Shown here: positions 56,761 through 64,000 of the stretch, in pieces | How the letters are laid out: the number at the start of each line of letters is the position of its first letter | Position numbering within the stretch: the stretch's first letter is position 1 | Assembly (NCBI RefSeq): GCF_018614955.1 | Contig: NZ_JAGGNV010000049.1 | Location: 43,902-107,901, forward strand | DNA from: Variovorax paradoxus | GTDB taxonomy: Bacteria; Pseudomonadota; Gammaproteobacteria; Burkholderiales; Burkholderiaceae_C | DNA length: 64,000 bases | Reading direction: 5' to 3' | Notes under the pieces: generated by a model | Database searches by the model: none | Told to the model about the DNA's origin: nothing | What the model saw: the letters and a program-made list of their open reading frames with translations, nothing else | Position numbers and translations under genes: made by a program

Positions 56761-57738
56761 TCAGTCCACGGTCGCGCCTGAACGCTCGACCAGTGCGCCC
56801 CAGCGCTTCACTTCCTGCGCGACGAAGGGCTGGAAGGCCTCGTGCCTGTCGCCGATGGCATCGGCGCCGAGCTCCTTCAGGCGCGCCTGCACGGCCGGGT
56901 CGGCCACCGCCTGCGCGATCGATGCGGACAGCTTGGCCACCACCGGCGCCGGCGTGCCGGCCGGCGCGAAGAGGCCGAACCACGAGCGCGCGTCCATCTG
57001 CGGGTAGCCGGCTTCGGCGAAGGTCGGTACCTCGGGCAGGCTGGCGCGGCGGGCCTTGCCGGTCACCGCCAGCGGCCGCAGCTTGCCGGCCTGCACTTGC
57101 GTCAGCACTTCGGGCAGATTGGCGAACATCGCCTGCACCTGGCCGCCGATGAGGTCGGTCTGGGCCAGCGCGCCGCCCTTGTAGGGCACGTGCAGCATGC
57201 GGGTGCCGACCAGGGTGTTGAACTGTTCGCCCGCGAGGTGCGCCGCCGTGCCGGTGCCGCCGGAGGCGAAGTTGAGCTTGTCGCCCTGCCCCTTCGCGAA
57301 GGCCGCGAATTCGGGCACGCTGCGCGCCGGCACGCCGGGGTTCACCACCAGCACCAGCGGCACCGATGCCAGGTTCGACAGCGCGGCAAAGTCCTTCGTC
57401 AGGCTGTAGTCGAGCTTGCGGTAGAGCGTCGCATTGATCGCGTGGCTCGAGGTCGCCATCAGGATCGTGTAGCCGTCGGGCGTGGCGCGGGCCACGGCCA
57501 CGGCGCCGATGTTCCCGTTGGCTCCGGACTTGTTGTCGATCACGACGGGCTGGCCCAGCTGGTCCGCCACCTTCTGTCCCACCACGCGGGCGATCACATC
57601 GGTGGCCCCGCCGGCAGCGAAGGGCACCACGATCCGGATGGGGCGCGTCGGGAAATCGGCCGGGCCCTGTGCATGGGCCTGCATCAGCGTGCAGGCGCCC
57701 AGTGCCGCCAGTGCCGAAGCCCGCAGCAGTTTGTTCAT
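56761..57738 (-). CDS. Bug-family (TctC-like) periplasmic solute-binding protein
   Basis: A 325-residue Bug protein with a signal peptide (residues 1-23, cleavage after QAHAQ). Family marks are RIVVPFAAGGATDVIARVV, NKSGANGNIGAVAVA, HVPYKGGALAQTDLIGGQV and AGTPAPVVAKL. Bug proteins bind carboxylates or small amides for tripartite tricarboxylate transporters or for signalling. No TctA/TctB permease genes are present in the window, as is common for orphan Bug proteins. Second gene of the ThDP-enzyme operon. Confidence 0.93.
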   Translation of the reverse strand: MNKLLRASALAALGACTLMQAHAQGPADFPTRPIRIVVPFAAGGATDVIARVVGQKVADQLGQPVVIDNKSGANGNIGAVAVARATPDGYTILMATSSHAINATLYRKLDYSLTKDFAALSNLASVPLVLVVNPGVPARSVPEFAAFAKGQGDKLNFASGGTGTAAHLAGEQFNTLVGTRMLHVPYKGGALAQTDLIGGQVQAMFANLPEVLTQVQAGKLRPLAVTGKARRASLPEVPTFAEAGYPQMDARSWFGLFAPAGTPAPVVAKLSASIAQAVADPAVQARLKELGADAIGDRHEAFQPFVAQEVKRWGALVERSGATVD

Positions 57739-57769
57739 GTCTGTCTCCAGTTGGCTAAAGAAAGGTCGG

Positions 57770-59452
57770 TTAGGACGCGGCGCGCAGAGCCTTCTCGCGC
57801 AGCTCGGTCAGGGTGGCGCGCGGCGTCAGGATCTCGGGTTCGATCGCGAGCTCGATGAGAGCGCCGCCTGCGGCGAGGGCGCGCTGCAGCGCGGGAGCGA
57901 AGTCGTCGCTGCGCTCCACCCGCTCGGCATGCAGGCCGAAGGATTGCGCGTAGACCACGAAATCGGGATTGCACAGGTCGGTGCCGATGGGCCGGCCCGG
58001 GTAGTTCACTTCCTGGTGCATGCGGATGGTGCCGTACATGCCGTTATTGAAGACGATGAAGACGATCGCGAGCGCATGGCGCTTGACGGTCGCGAGTTCC
58101 TGCGAAGTCATCAGGAAGCAGCCGTCGCCGGCCAGGCAGATCACCTGCCGCGACGGATGCTGCAGCTTGGCCGCGATGGCGGCCGGCACGCCATAGCCCA
58201 TCGCGCCGCTGGTGGGCGCGAGCTGGGTGTGCGGTCGCGAGAACGGGTAGTAGCGGTGCGCCCAGGCGCTGTAGTTCCCGGCGCCGTTGGTGAGGATCGC
58301 GTCGGGCTCGAGCGTGTCGCGCAGCGTCTGGATGATGCGGGCGGGGTCGAGCTTCGCCCGGCGCGTCGAGGGCGCGACATAGCGCTCGTAGTTTCCGCGC
58401 AGTTGTGCGAGCCATGCGCACCGCGGCGCCGGGTCGACCGGCGGCATCGCAGCTGCGGCCTGCGCGAAGGGGGTCACGCTGCTCAAGATCTTTAGCGCCG
58501 GCTGGTACACGCGCCCGAGTTCCTCGGCGCAGGGCAGCACGTGCACCAGCCGCTGACGCGGTGCGGGAACTTCGAGCAGCGTGTACCCGCTGGTGACGAT
58601 CTCGCCCAGTCGCGTTCCCGCGGCGATCAGCAGGTCGGCCTCGCGCACCGCCTTGGCCAGCTCGGGATTGACGCCGATGCCGAGCTCGCCGACGTACTGC
58701 GGATGGCGGTTGTCGAAGAGGTCCTGCCGCCGGAACGCGCAGGCTACAGGCAGGCCGTTCTGCACGGCGAATCGCTCGATCGCGTCGCGGCCCTGCGTGC
58801 TCCAGCCCGGACCGCCGAGCAACAGCAGCGGCCGTTGCGCCGCAGCAAGGTGATCGCGCAGGCGAAGCATCGCGTCGGGCGCGGGAGGTGCCTCGGGCAC
58901 TTCGACGCGCGGTGCCGCAACCGGATAGGCGGAGTCGGTCAACATGTCCTCTGGCAATGCCAGCACAACGGGGCCGGGGCGTCCGGACATCGCCACTGAA
59001 TAGGCGCGCGCCATGAATTCGGGAACACGCGCGACATCGTCGATCTGCGCCACCCACTTCGCGAAGGGGCCGAACATGCGCCGGTAGTCGATCTCCTGGA
59101 AGGCTTCACGCTCGAGCATGTCGCGTCCGACCTGGCCGATCAGCAGGATCATCGGCGTGGAGTCCTGGAAGGCGGTGTGCACGCCGATGCTCGCGTTGGT
59201 GGCGCCGGGCCCGCGCGTGACCATGCAGATGCCGGGCCGGCCGGTGAGCTTGCCGTGGGCCTCGGCCATGAAGGCGGCGGCGCCTTCGTGGCGGCAGGCC
59301 ACCACGCGCACGGCATCCTGCTGCGCATGGAGCGCGTTCAGCACGTCGAGGTAACTCTCGCCCGGCACGCAGAACACGGTGTCGGTGCCCTGCGCGAGAA
59401 GCGCATCGACGATCAACTGGCCGCCGGTGCGGAGCTTGGGGGAATCGTTCAT
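57770..59452 (-). CDS. ThDP-dependent enzyme (acetolactate synthase/benzoylformate decarboxylase superfamily)
   Basis: A 560-residue ThDP enzyme. The proton-relay Glu is in CRHEGAAAFMAEA, a QVGRDMLEREAFQEID segment is acetolactate-synthase-like, and the ThDP/Mg motif is LAGDGCFLMTSQEL through to VFNNGMYGTIRMH. No FAD-binding middle-domain marks are obvious. Members decarboxylate or ligate 2-oxo acids. The start at MNDSPKLRTG is preferred over an ATG 21 nt upstream. First gene of the operon with Bug, NIPSNAP and SDR. It could decarboxylate an aryl- or alkyl-glyoxylate. Confidence 0.9.
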   Translation of the reverse strand: MNDSPKLRTGGQLIVDALLAQGTDTVFCVPGESYLDVLNALHAQQDAVRVVACRHEGAAAFMAEAHGKLTGRPGICMVTRGPGATNASIGVHTAFQDSTPMILLIGQVGRDMLEREAFQEIDYRRMFGPFAKWVAQIDDVARVPEFMARAYSVAMSGRPGPVVLALPEDMLTDSAYPVAAPRVEVPEAPPAPDAMLRLRDHLAAAQRPLLLLGGPGWSTQGRDAIERFAVQNGLPVACAFRRQDLFDNRHPQYVGELGIGVNPELAKAVREADLLIAAGTRLGEIVTSGYTLLEVPAPRQRLVHVLPCAEELGRVYQPALKILSSVTPFAQAAAAMPPVDPAPRCAWLAQLRGNYERYVAPSTRRAKLDPARIIQTLRDTLEPDAILTNGAGNYSAWAHRYYPFSRPHTQLAPTSGAMGYGVPAAIAAKLQHPSRQVICLAGDGCFLMTSQELATVKRHALAIVFIVFNNGMYGTIRMHQEVNYPGRPIGTDLCNPDFVVYAQSFGLHAERVERSDDFAPALQRALAAGGALIELAIEPEILTPRATLTELREKALRAAS

Positions 59453-59648
59453 CGCCAGCCATCGGACCGCCATCGCGGCGGTGGAGTTGAAGAGGGATGA
59501 ACTTTAGGCAGCCGAGCGCTTGGGCGGTAGGACGATTGCGAGCTCGTCTTGTACTTTTCGACGGGCCGGACTAGGGGCTTACGCTAGCCGCCCTCTACGT
59601 GGAACGTCCGGTACGCTTGCCCATTGCGACTGGACAGATGGACTCCGA

Positions 59649-61353
59649 ATGGAACACAGCGTCACGCTGATCACCACGATTGCAGCCGCCTTTGGCCTCG
59701 CCTTGATACTTGGCTTCATCGCGGAGCGAATCAAGATCCCGGCGCTGGTGGGCTATCTGCTCGCGGGAATCCTCCTCGGTCCGGCAACGCCTGGCTTTGT
59801 CGCCGACGCATCGATCGCCCGCCAACTGTCCGAGATCGGCGTGATGCTGCTGATGTTCGGAGTCGGCTTGCATTTCTCCCTTGATGACCTTTTGGCGGTA
59901 AAGCGCATCGCTCTACCAGGCGCGCTTGTGCAGATGAGCCTGGCCACGGGCCTGGGCATGGCTCTGGCCTGGTGGTGGGATTGGAGCATCGGCGCCGGGC
60001 TTGTGTTTGGACTGTCGCTCTCGTGCGCCAGCACAGTGGTGTTGCTCAAGACGCTCGAAGCCCGCCGCATTCTCGATACCATGAACGGGCACATTGCCGT
60101 GGGCTGGCTCGTGGTCGAAGACCTCGTGACAGTCGTCGTCCTGGTGCTCCTGCCGCCGCTTGCGAGCATGCTGGGCGGTACACCGTCATTGATCGAAGCC
60201 GCGCTGCCGTTGTGGCGCACCATCGGGCAGACGCTTCTTCAGGTCGCAGCCTTCGTTGCCCTGATGCTGATTGCCGGTCGTCGCGTGCTGCCTTGGCTGC
60301 TGTGGCAAGTCGCGCGCACCGGCTCGCGAGAACTGTTCACCCTTTCGATTGTCGCGACTGCGATCGGCATTGCCTACGGCGCGGCTGAGGTGTTCGGGGT
60401 TTCATTTGCGATCGGGGCCTTCTTCGCTGGCATGGTGATGCGCGAGTCCGAGTTCAGCCATCGCGCTGCCCGGGAGTCGCTGCCGCTGCGCGATGCGTTC
60501 GCCGTGCTCTTCTTTGTCGCCGTTGGCATGCTGTTCGAGCCAGCGGTGCTGGTTAAGGAGCCGCTGCGCGTCCTGGGGGTGGTTGCGGTGATCGTCGTCG
60601 GCAGTCCGATTGCAGCCATGGGGCTGGTGCTCGCTCTTCGCTATCCGCTCAACACCGCCCTGACCGTTGCGGCCAGCCTGGCTCAGATCGGCGAGTTTTC
60701 ATTCATCCTGGCCGGTCTGGGGATGTCGCTCGGCCTGTTGCCTGCCGAAGGAATGAGCCTGATTCTCGCGGGCGCCCTGATCTCCATCGCACTCAATCCT
60801 TTCGTGTTCGGCGGCATCGCATCCATCAGCAGATGGCTTCCCCAGCACTCGGAGCTGGCTCGGCGTCTCGATCGACGGAAGGAGCCCTTCGCCGAGTTGC
60901 CGATCAGCACGGAGCGAAAGTTTCTCGAAGGGCAGGTCGTGCTGGTGGGGTACGGAAGGGTGGGAAAGCGCATAGCCAGCGCCTTGAGCGAGCGCGGCAT
61001 CCCCTATGTCGTTGCCGAACAGAACCGCGAACTCGTGCGAAGCGCTGCGCAAGAAAGGTGTCGCCGCCGTATCGGGCAATGCTGCCGATCCGGCCGTTCT
61101 CATTCAGGCGCATATCGCAGACGCCGCGATGCTGGTCATCGCGACACCGGAAACCCTGGGAGTGCGTCAGATGGCAGAGATCGCACGCGCGCTCAACTCA
61201 TCCATCGAAGTCGTCGTGCGCACTCACAGCGAGGACGAGTCGCGACTCCTGCGCAACGACGCTGTCGGCACGGTGTTTTTCGGCGAGGAGGAACTGGCCA
61301 AGGGGATGACAAGTCATGTGCTGCAGCGTTTTTCTCAGCAGCGCGACATCTAG
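59649..61353 (+). pseudogene. Kef/YbaL-type cation:proton antiporter, frameshifted in the NAD-binding domain
   Basis: A CPA2-family antiporter of about 568 residues if repaired. The first frame encodes MEHSVTLITTIAAAFG, twelve or so helices (LVGYLLAGILLGPATPGFVA, SCASTVVLLKTLEA) and the start of a TrkA-N domain (GQVVLVGYGRVGKRIASAL) to EQNRELV. The rest (EALRKKGVAAVSGNAADPAV to SQQRDI, stop 61351-61353) is in another frame. One extra base near 61038 explains the shift. Without repair the protein keeps all helices but loses most of the regulatory TrkA-N domain. A sequencing error is possible. Confidence 0.85.
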
Positions 61354-61374
61354 GCGCATCGGCTGCGCACACCA

Positions 61375-62277
61375 CTAGCGGGAAGTGCCGTAGCGCTTCT
61401 TGAACTCGCCGGGTGTCAGCTGCGTACGCTTCTTGAAAAAGCGGCTGAAGTAGGCATGGTCTTCGAAGTGAAGGTGGAACGCAATCTCGGCGACTCCCAT
61501 GTCGGTGTTGCACAGCAGCCGCTTGGCCTCGAGCACGAGGCGCTCGTGAACCATTTCGCCTGCGGTCTTGCCGAGCGTGCGCTTGACGGCATCGTTGAGT
61601 TGGCGCTCCGTGACATGCAGCCGTTCTGCATAGTCGCGCAGCGGACCGAAGTCGAGGTAGTGCTGGTCGATCAGGAGCTTGAAGCGCTTGGTCAGCGAGT
61701 AGCTTTGCGGGGAGGCGCCGTCGGCGGCGCGTGCCGGATAGAGCCGCCGCAACCGAGTCAGCAACACGAGCAGGTAGGAGCGCACGATGTCCAGGCGCGC
61801 CTCCGCCCGGCCGAACATCTCCTTTTCCATCTCCAGCAGCAGCGGCAGCAGCTCGTCATGCTGCGCCTGAGTGAGGTAGAGCACGGGGGCATCCGAAGCA
61901 ATGTGAAAGAAGGGGTACTTCGCGATGTCGTCGGAACGCGGGAACATCTGCACGAAGAACTCGGTGCTGAAGTTGATGACGAAGCCCTTCGGCCGCACGG
62001 TCGAGGCCCAGGCGTGCAGTTGACCGGGCGAGACGAAGAACACCGTGTTGGCGCGCGCCTCGAAGGTCTCGAAGTCGAGCAGGTGCGTGCCCGCCGCTTC
62101 GCTCATCCACAGCAGGTGATAGTAGTTGTGGCGGTGCGGGAAGCCGCGCGGGATGTCTGGACGATCTTCGAGCCGTACGAGATCGATATGGAATGCACCT
62201 GCTTCACCGCTGAAGTCGGAGCTGTCGAAGACCGGGAAATCGGCAGTAGCCGTGGTGTGCACGAGGGAGCTTGCCAT
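61375..62277 (-). CDS. AraC-family transcriptional regulator
   Basis: A 300-residue regulator: N-terminal cupin-like sensor (HRHNYYHLLWMSEAAGTHLL, VFFVSPGQLHAW) and two C-terminal HTH motifs (LRDYAERLHVTERQLNDAVK and MGVAEIAFHLHFEDHAYFSR, ending in TPGEFKKRYG). This layout resembles PobR/HpaA-type activators of aromatic catabolism. Start at MASSLVHTT; longer in-frame extensions are not supported. It is convergent with the antiporter gene and 17 nt behind the orphan gene at 62295. Target unknown. Confidence 0.91.
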   Translation of the reverse strand: MASSLVHTTATADFPVFDSSDFSGEAGAFHIDLVRLEDRPDIPRGFPHRHNYYHLLWMSEAAGTHLLDFETFEARANTVFFVSPGQLHAWASTVRPKGFVINFSTEFFVQMFPRSDDIAKYPFFHIASDAPVLYLTQAQHDELLPLLLEMEKEMFGRAEARLDIVRSYLLVLLTRLRRLYPARAADGASPQSYSLTKRFKLLIDQHYLDFGPLRDYAERLHVTERQLNDAVKRTLGKTAGEMVHERLVLEAKRLLCNTDMGVAEIAFHLHFEDHAYFSRFFKKRTQLTPGEFKKRYGTSR

Positions 62278-62294
62278 GGATGATCGATTCCACC

Positions 62295-62867
62295 TCATCT
62301 GTGGCCATCGTTCGACCACCACTGCTTCAAGCGGCGCAGCCGCTGAACCGGACGCTTGTCCGCTCGAACGCGGCGCAGGTGCTCGCGATAGAGCGCGCGC
62401 TGGGTAGCCAGTGCTGCCCGGAGAGCGCCAAGGTTGTCCTCTGTGTACAGCCAAACGCCTTGGAGCACGAAGTTGCCGGGCTTGCTCGAATCCGGCTTCG
62501 GTCGAGCATGAACGTCTGTCGCACCGATGCTCTTTAGCAGCTCGATCCGTGCAGCAGCGACCATCATGCCGTCGCCGTACATCTCTATTTCTCGGGTCAA
62601 CGTAAAGTGCACGCTCTGTATACCCGGGAAGCGCTCGGCCAGAAACATGGTGACCTCGACCAGCAAGAGCGGGCCGAAGTTGCGCTGCTCGGTTCTGACA
62701 GACGGCGAAGGCAGAAAGCGACTGATGCGAACCTCCGACCTGTCGGCGCTTACTTCGACCGGGTCCACCGAGCCAAGAAGGCGACCTCGGTCATGGGCGA
62801 CGATGGATTCGCCCAGTTCGTAGCTCGACAGGTCCGGGCCCGCGAGGTGCAGTTTCTCAAAGCTCAA
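62295..62867 (-). CDS. Unassigned 190-residue protein
   Basis: The protein has no signal peptide or membrane helix and no family that I recognise. Segments such as LLLVEVTMFLAERFPGIQSV and MMVAAARIELLKSIGATDVH, then GNFVLQGVWLYTEDNLGALR, suggest a mixed alpha/beta fold somewhat like acyltransferase-type proteins. The start is a TTG at 62865-62867; a stop two codons earlier rules out a longer frame, and the start overlaps the end of a small upstream frame by 11 nt. It precedes the AraC gene. Confidence 0.6.
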   Translation of the reverse strand: MSFEKLHLAGPDLSSYELGESIVAHDRGRLLGSVDPVEVSADRSEVRISRFLPSPSVRTEQRNFGPLLLVEVTMFLAERFPGIQSVHFTLTREIEMYGDGMMVAAARIELLKSIGATDVHARPKPDSSKPGNFVLQGVWLYTEDNLGALRAALATQRALYREHLRRVRADKRPVQRLRRLKQWWSNDGHR

Positions 62868-63015
62868 AGTTCATCAGGGCGTCGATTCCCAGCCATCCAG
62901 CGGCCAATTGTCTGGCCAGGGGTGACACATTCTCGTCTAGGCGGGTTTCGCACGTTTCGCCGAACAACGGGGACAACGCGCCTTGCTTCAGCGATATGGC
63001 TGCGAGACGCGACAC
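62857..63015 (-). CDS. Possible small overlapping gene (52 residues)
   Basis: A GTG-started frame of 52 residues (MSRLAAISLKQGALSPLF..., ending LAAGWLGIDALMNFEL) fills the gap between the tannase-like remnant and the 190-residue gene. It overlaps the first by 28 nt and the start of the second by 11 nt, a layout that would couple translation. Composition looks protein-like but no family is recognised. It could also be the 5' part of the 190-residue gene separated by a frameshift. Confidence 0.35.
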   Translation of the reverse strand: MSRLAAISLKQGALSPLFGETCETRLDENVSPLARQLAAGWLGIDALMNFEL

Positions 63016-63269
63016 GCATAGCTTGACGCCAACCCCTCGTCACCGCCGATGTAATGCGGATATCCCGGGTAACGGCACATCGGCCGTGAGCCCTGGACGG
63101 CAAACGGAGGAAGGCCGGCTTTGCTCGTCTGCACGATGGCGCCAGCCGGTGGAGCTTGTGCGGTCACCCAACGATCCAGTGGGTCGAGCAGGTCCGCCAT
63201 CGTCGGAACCGCCACCTTGTCTGTCACCGAGATGAGAACCGTTGTATGAGCTGACCCAAGCGCCGGCAA
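62988..63269 (-). pseudogene. C-terminal remnant of a tannase/feruloyl-esterase-family protein
   Basis: The last about 75 residues match the C-terminal pattern of tannase/feruloyl esterases: LLDPLDRWVTAQAPPAGAI, then SRPMCRYPGYPHYIGGDE and a final SYACR, where the family has a D-x-WV segment and RPLCPYP...Y-G. The catalytic part is missing. Upstream coding-like sequence continues in another frame (up to about 63410: SIWYTSVDTQRSGLLLGVAT), suggesting a further frameshift, and then meets the IS256 remnant. So the gene was probably cut by the element and has since decayed. Confidence 0.55.
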
Positions 63270-63420
63270 GCCGTCGCCTGCTGGGCTTCGATGGCGGTTG
63301 CGACACCGAGAAGGAGTCCCGAACGCTGTGTATCGACGGAGGTGTACCAGATCGAAAGGGGCGCCGGGGCCATTCCATAGGCATACGCTTCACGAGCGAT
63401 CGCCTTGTCGTCGGCGCGGG

Positions 63421-63594
63421 CACTTCCCGAGCGACGACGCTGCAACCAAGCTCATTTGGCTGGCGCTGCGCAACATCACGGCGGATTGGGGACGCGCGGC
63501 CAAAGAGTGGCGCGAGGCCATGAACCAGTTCGCGATACTCTACGAGGAACGCTTCACGCAGCCCAACCACGGCGGCGCCAGGACAGGAGGTTGA
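63421..63594 (+). pseudogene. IS256-family transposase, C-terminal fragment
   Basis: About 57 codons reading HFPSDDAATKLIWLALRNIT and EWREAMNQFAILYEERFT, the C-terminal end of an IS256-family transposase (family pattern FP-D-A-KL-YLA--NI-K-W, -W--A-NQFAI-FE-R). The N-terminal domain and DDE motif are absent, so it is not functional. Confidence 0.75.
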
Positions 63595-63716
63595 GCATGG
63601 GTACATGGCTCAACCGGGGTGCCTCCGGCGGCCTGGCAGGGGCCTGAAGACCGAAGAGAAACAGTCAAATCGAATTCAACAAACCCGCCTCACACACAGA
63701 AATTCGGACACCCCCC
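63421..63716 (+). mobile_element. Right-end remnant of an IS256-type insertion sequence
   Basis: The transposase fragment is followed by about 95 nt of non-coding sequence and then CACACACAGAAATTCGGACA (from 63691) with a C-run to 63716, the kind of terminal repeat found at the right end of IS256 elements. The left end is not in the window; sequence left of 63421 belongs to the decayed esterase. No target duplication can be checked. Confidence 0.65.
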
Positions 63717-64000
63717 TGTTGGACGCCAAGCAGGCCAAGCTATCACGGCTACCCAAGACCCAACGCGCGTTGAGAGCTGCCATAAAACGCGCCGCGCTGG
63801 TATCTGAGCGAGCAACTCTCGACCGGGCCAGTTCGGCTCGCTTATGGCCGATCTCAGTCGTAGGCCGTCGCGCTGCGATGGACTGCTCTTCCGCGTACCT
63901 GCCGTTGACCGTAATGATGCGACCAGCCGCAGTCGGCCAGAAGCGGTAGTACGCCAATGACTGCTCTTCGGATGCCCATGCGCATTGTGCTCAACGACTG
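63717..64000. other. Region without a recognisable gene
   Basis: Open frames here are short and unlike known proteins. Short GC-rich inverted segments such as CCGC-N12-GCGG (about 63931-63950) occur. It flanks the IS256 end and may be decayed chromosomal sequence. Confidence 0.5.

Overview
The window looks like a chromosomal segment of a Comamonadaceae betaproteobacterium, most like Variovorax. This is inferred from the high GC content, polyhydroxybutyrate (PHB) genes, TRAP and Bug solute-binding proteins, an H-NS paralogue and the general protein style. No rRNA, tRNA or CRISPR array was seen.

Layout: (1) 1-4.7 kb, the end of a metal-efflux RND operon in which both the adaptor (frameshift) and the pump (in-frame stop) are broken, followed by an intact His-rich periplasmic protein. 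(2) 4.7-9.0 kb, a chemoreceptor behind a FliA-like promoter, then a pirin/FMN-reductase pair divergent from a LysR regulator. (3) 9.0-16.4 kb, a large secreted orphan protein, and an IclR regulator divergent from a TRAP operon that has two solute-binding proteins and an embedded type II dehydroquinase. (4) 16.5-17.1 kb, an H-NS protein with two tandem DNA-binding domains. (5) 17.1-26.7 kb, an XRE-cupin regulator divergent from an eight-gene catabolic and ABC-import operon (Ggt-like, FAD monooxygenase, VOC, two alpha/beta hydrolases, SsuABC-type transporter) of unknown substrate. (6) 27.1-49.9 kb, one co-directional minus-strand array: aceE-aceF-lpdA, a hydrolase, maeB, lipA, dctA, ndh, phaC-phaA-phaB, a helical protein, cydA-cydB, dctB-dctD. 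(7) 50.2-55.5 kb, a sigma-54 activator of the XylR/DmpR type divergent from an aldehyde dehydrogenase, coniferyl-alcohol dehydrogenase and esterase operon with a canonical -24/-12 promoter. (8) 55.5-59.5 kb, a minus-strand operon of a ThDP enzyme, Bug protein, NIPSNAP protein and SDR. (9) 59.6-64 kb, a frameshifted Kef-type antiporter, an AraC regulator, an orphan protein, a tannase-like C-terminal remnant and the right end of an IS256-type element.

Functionally, region 6 brings together C4-dicarboxylate uptake and sensing (DctA, DctBD), malate to pyruvate plus NADPH (MaeB), pyruvate to acetyl-CoA (PDH with LipA supplying lipoate), a carbon and reductant sink (PhaABC) and respiratory NADH disposal (NDH-2 and a bd-type oxidase). 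Regions 3, 5, 7 and 8 are accessory catabolic cassettes, each with its own transporter and/or regulator, typical of a soil or plant-associated aromatic degrader. The PHB synthase lacks an N-terminal segment of about 95 residues that other class I enzymes have. Coordinates and starts were read by eye. Family assignments are from recognised motifs, not from database searches.
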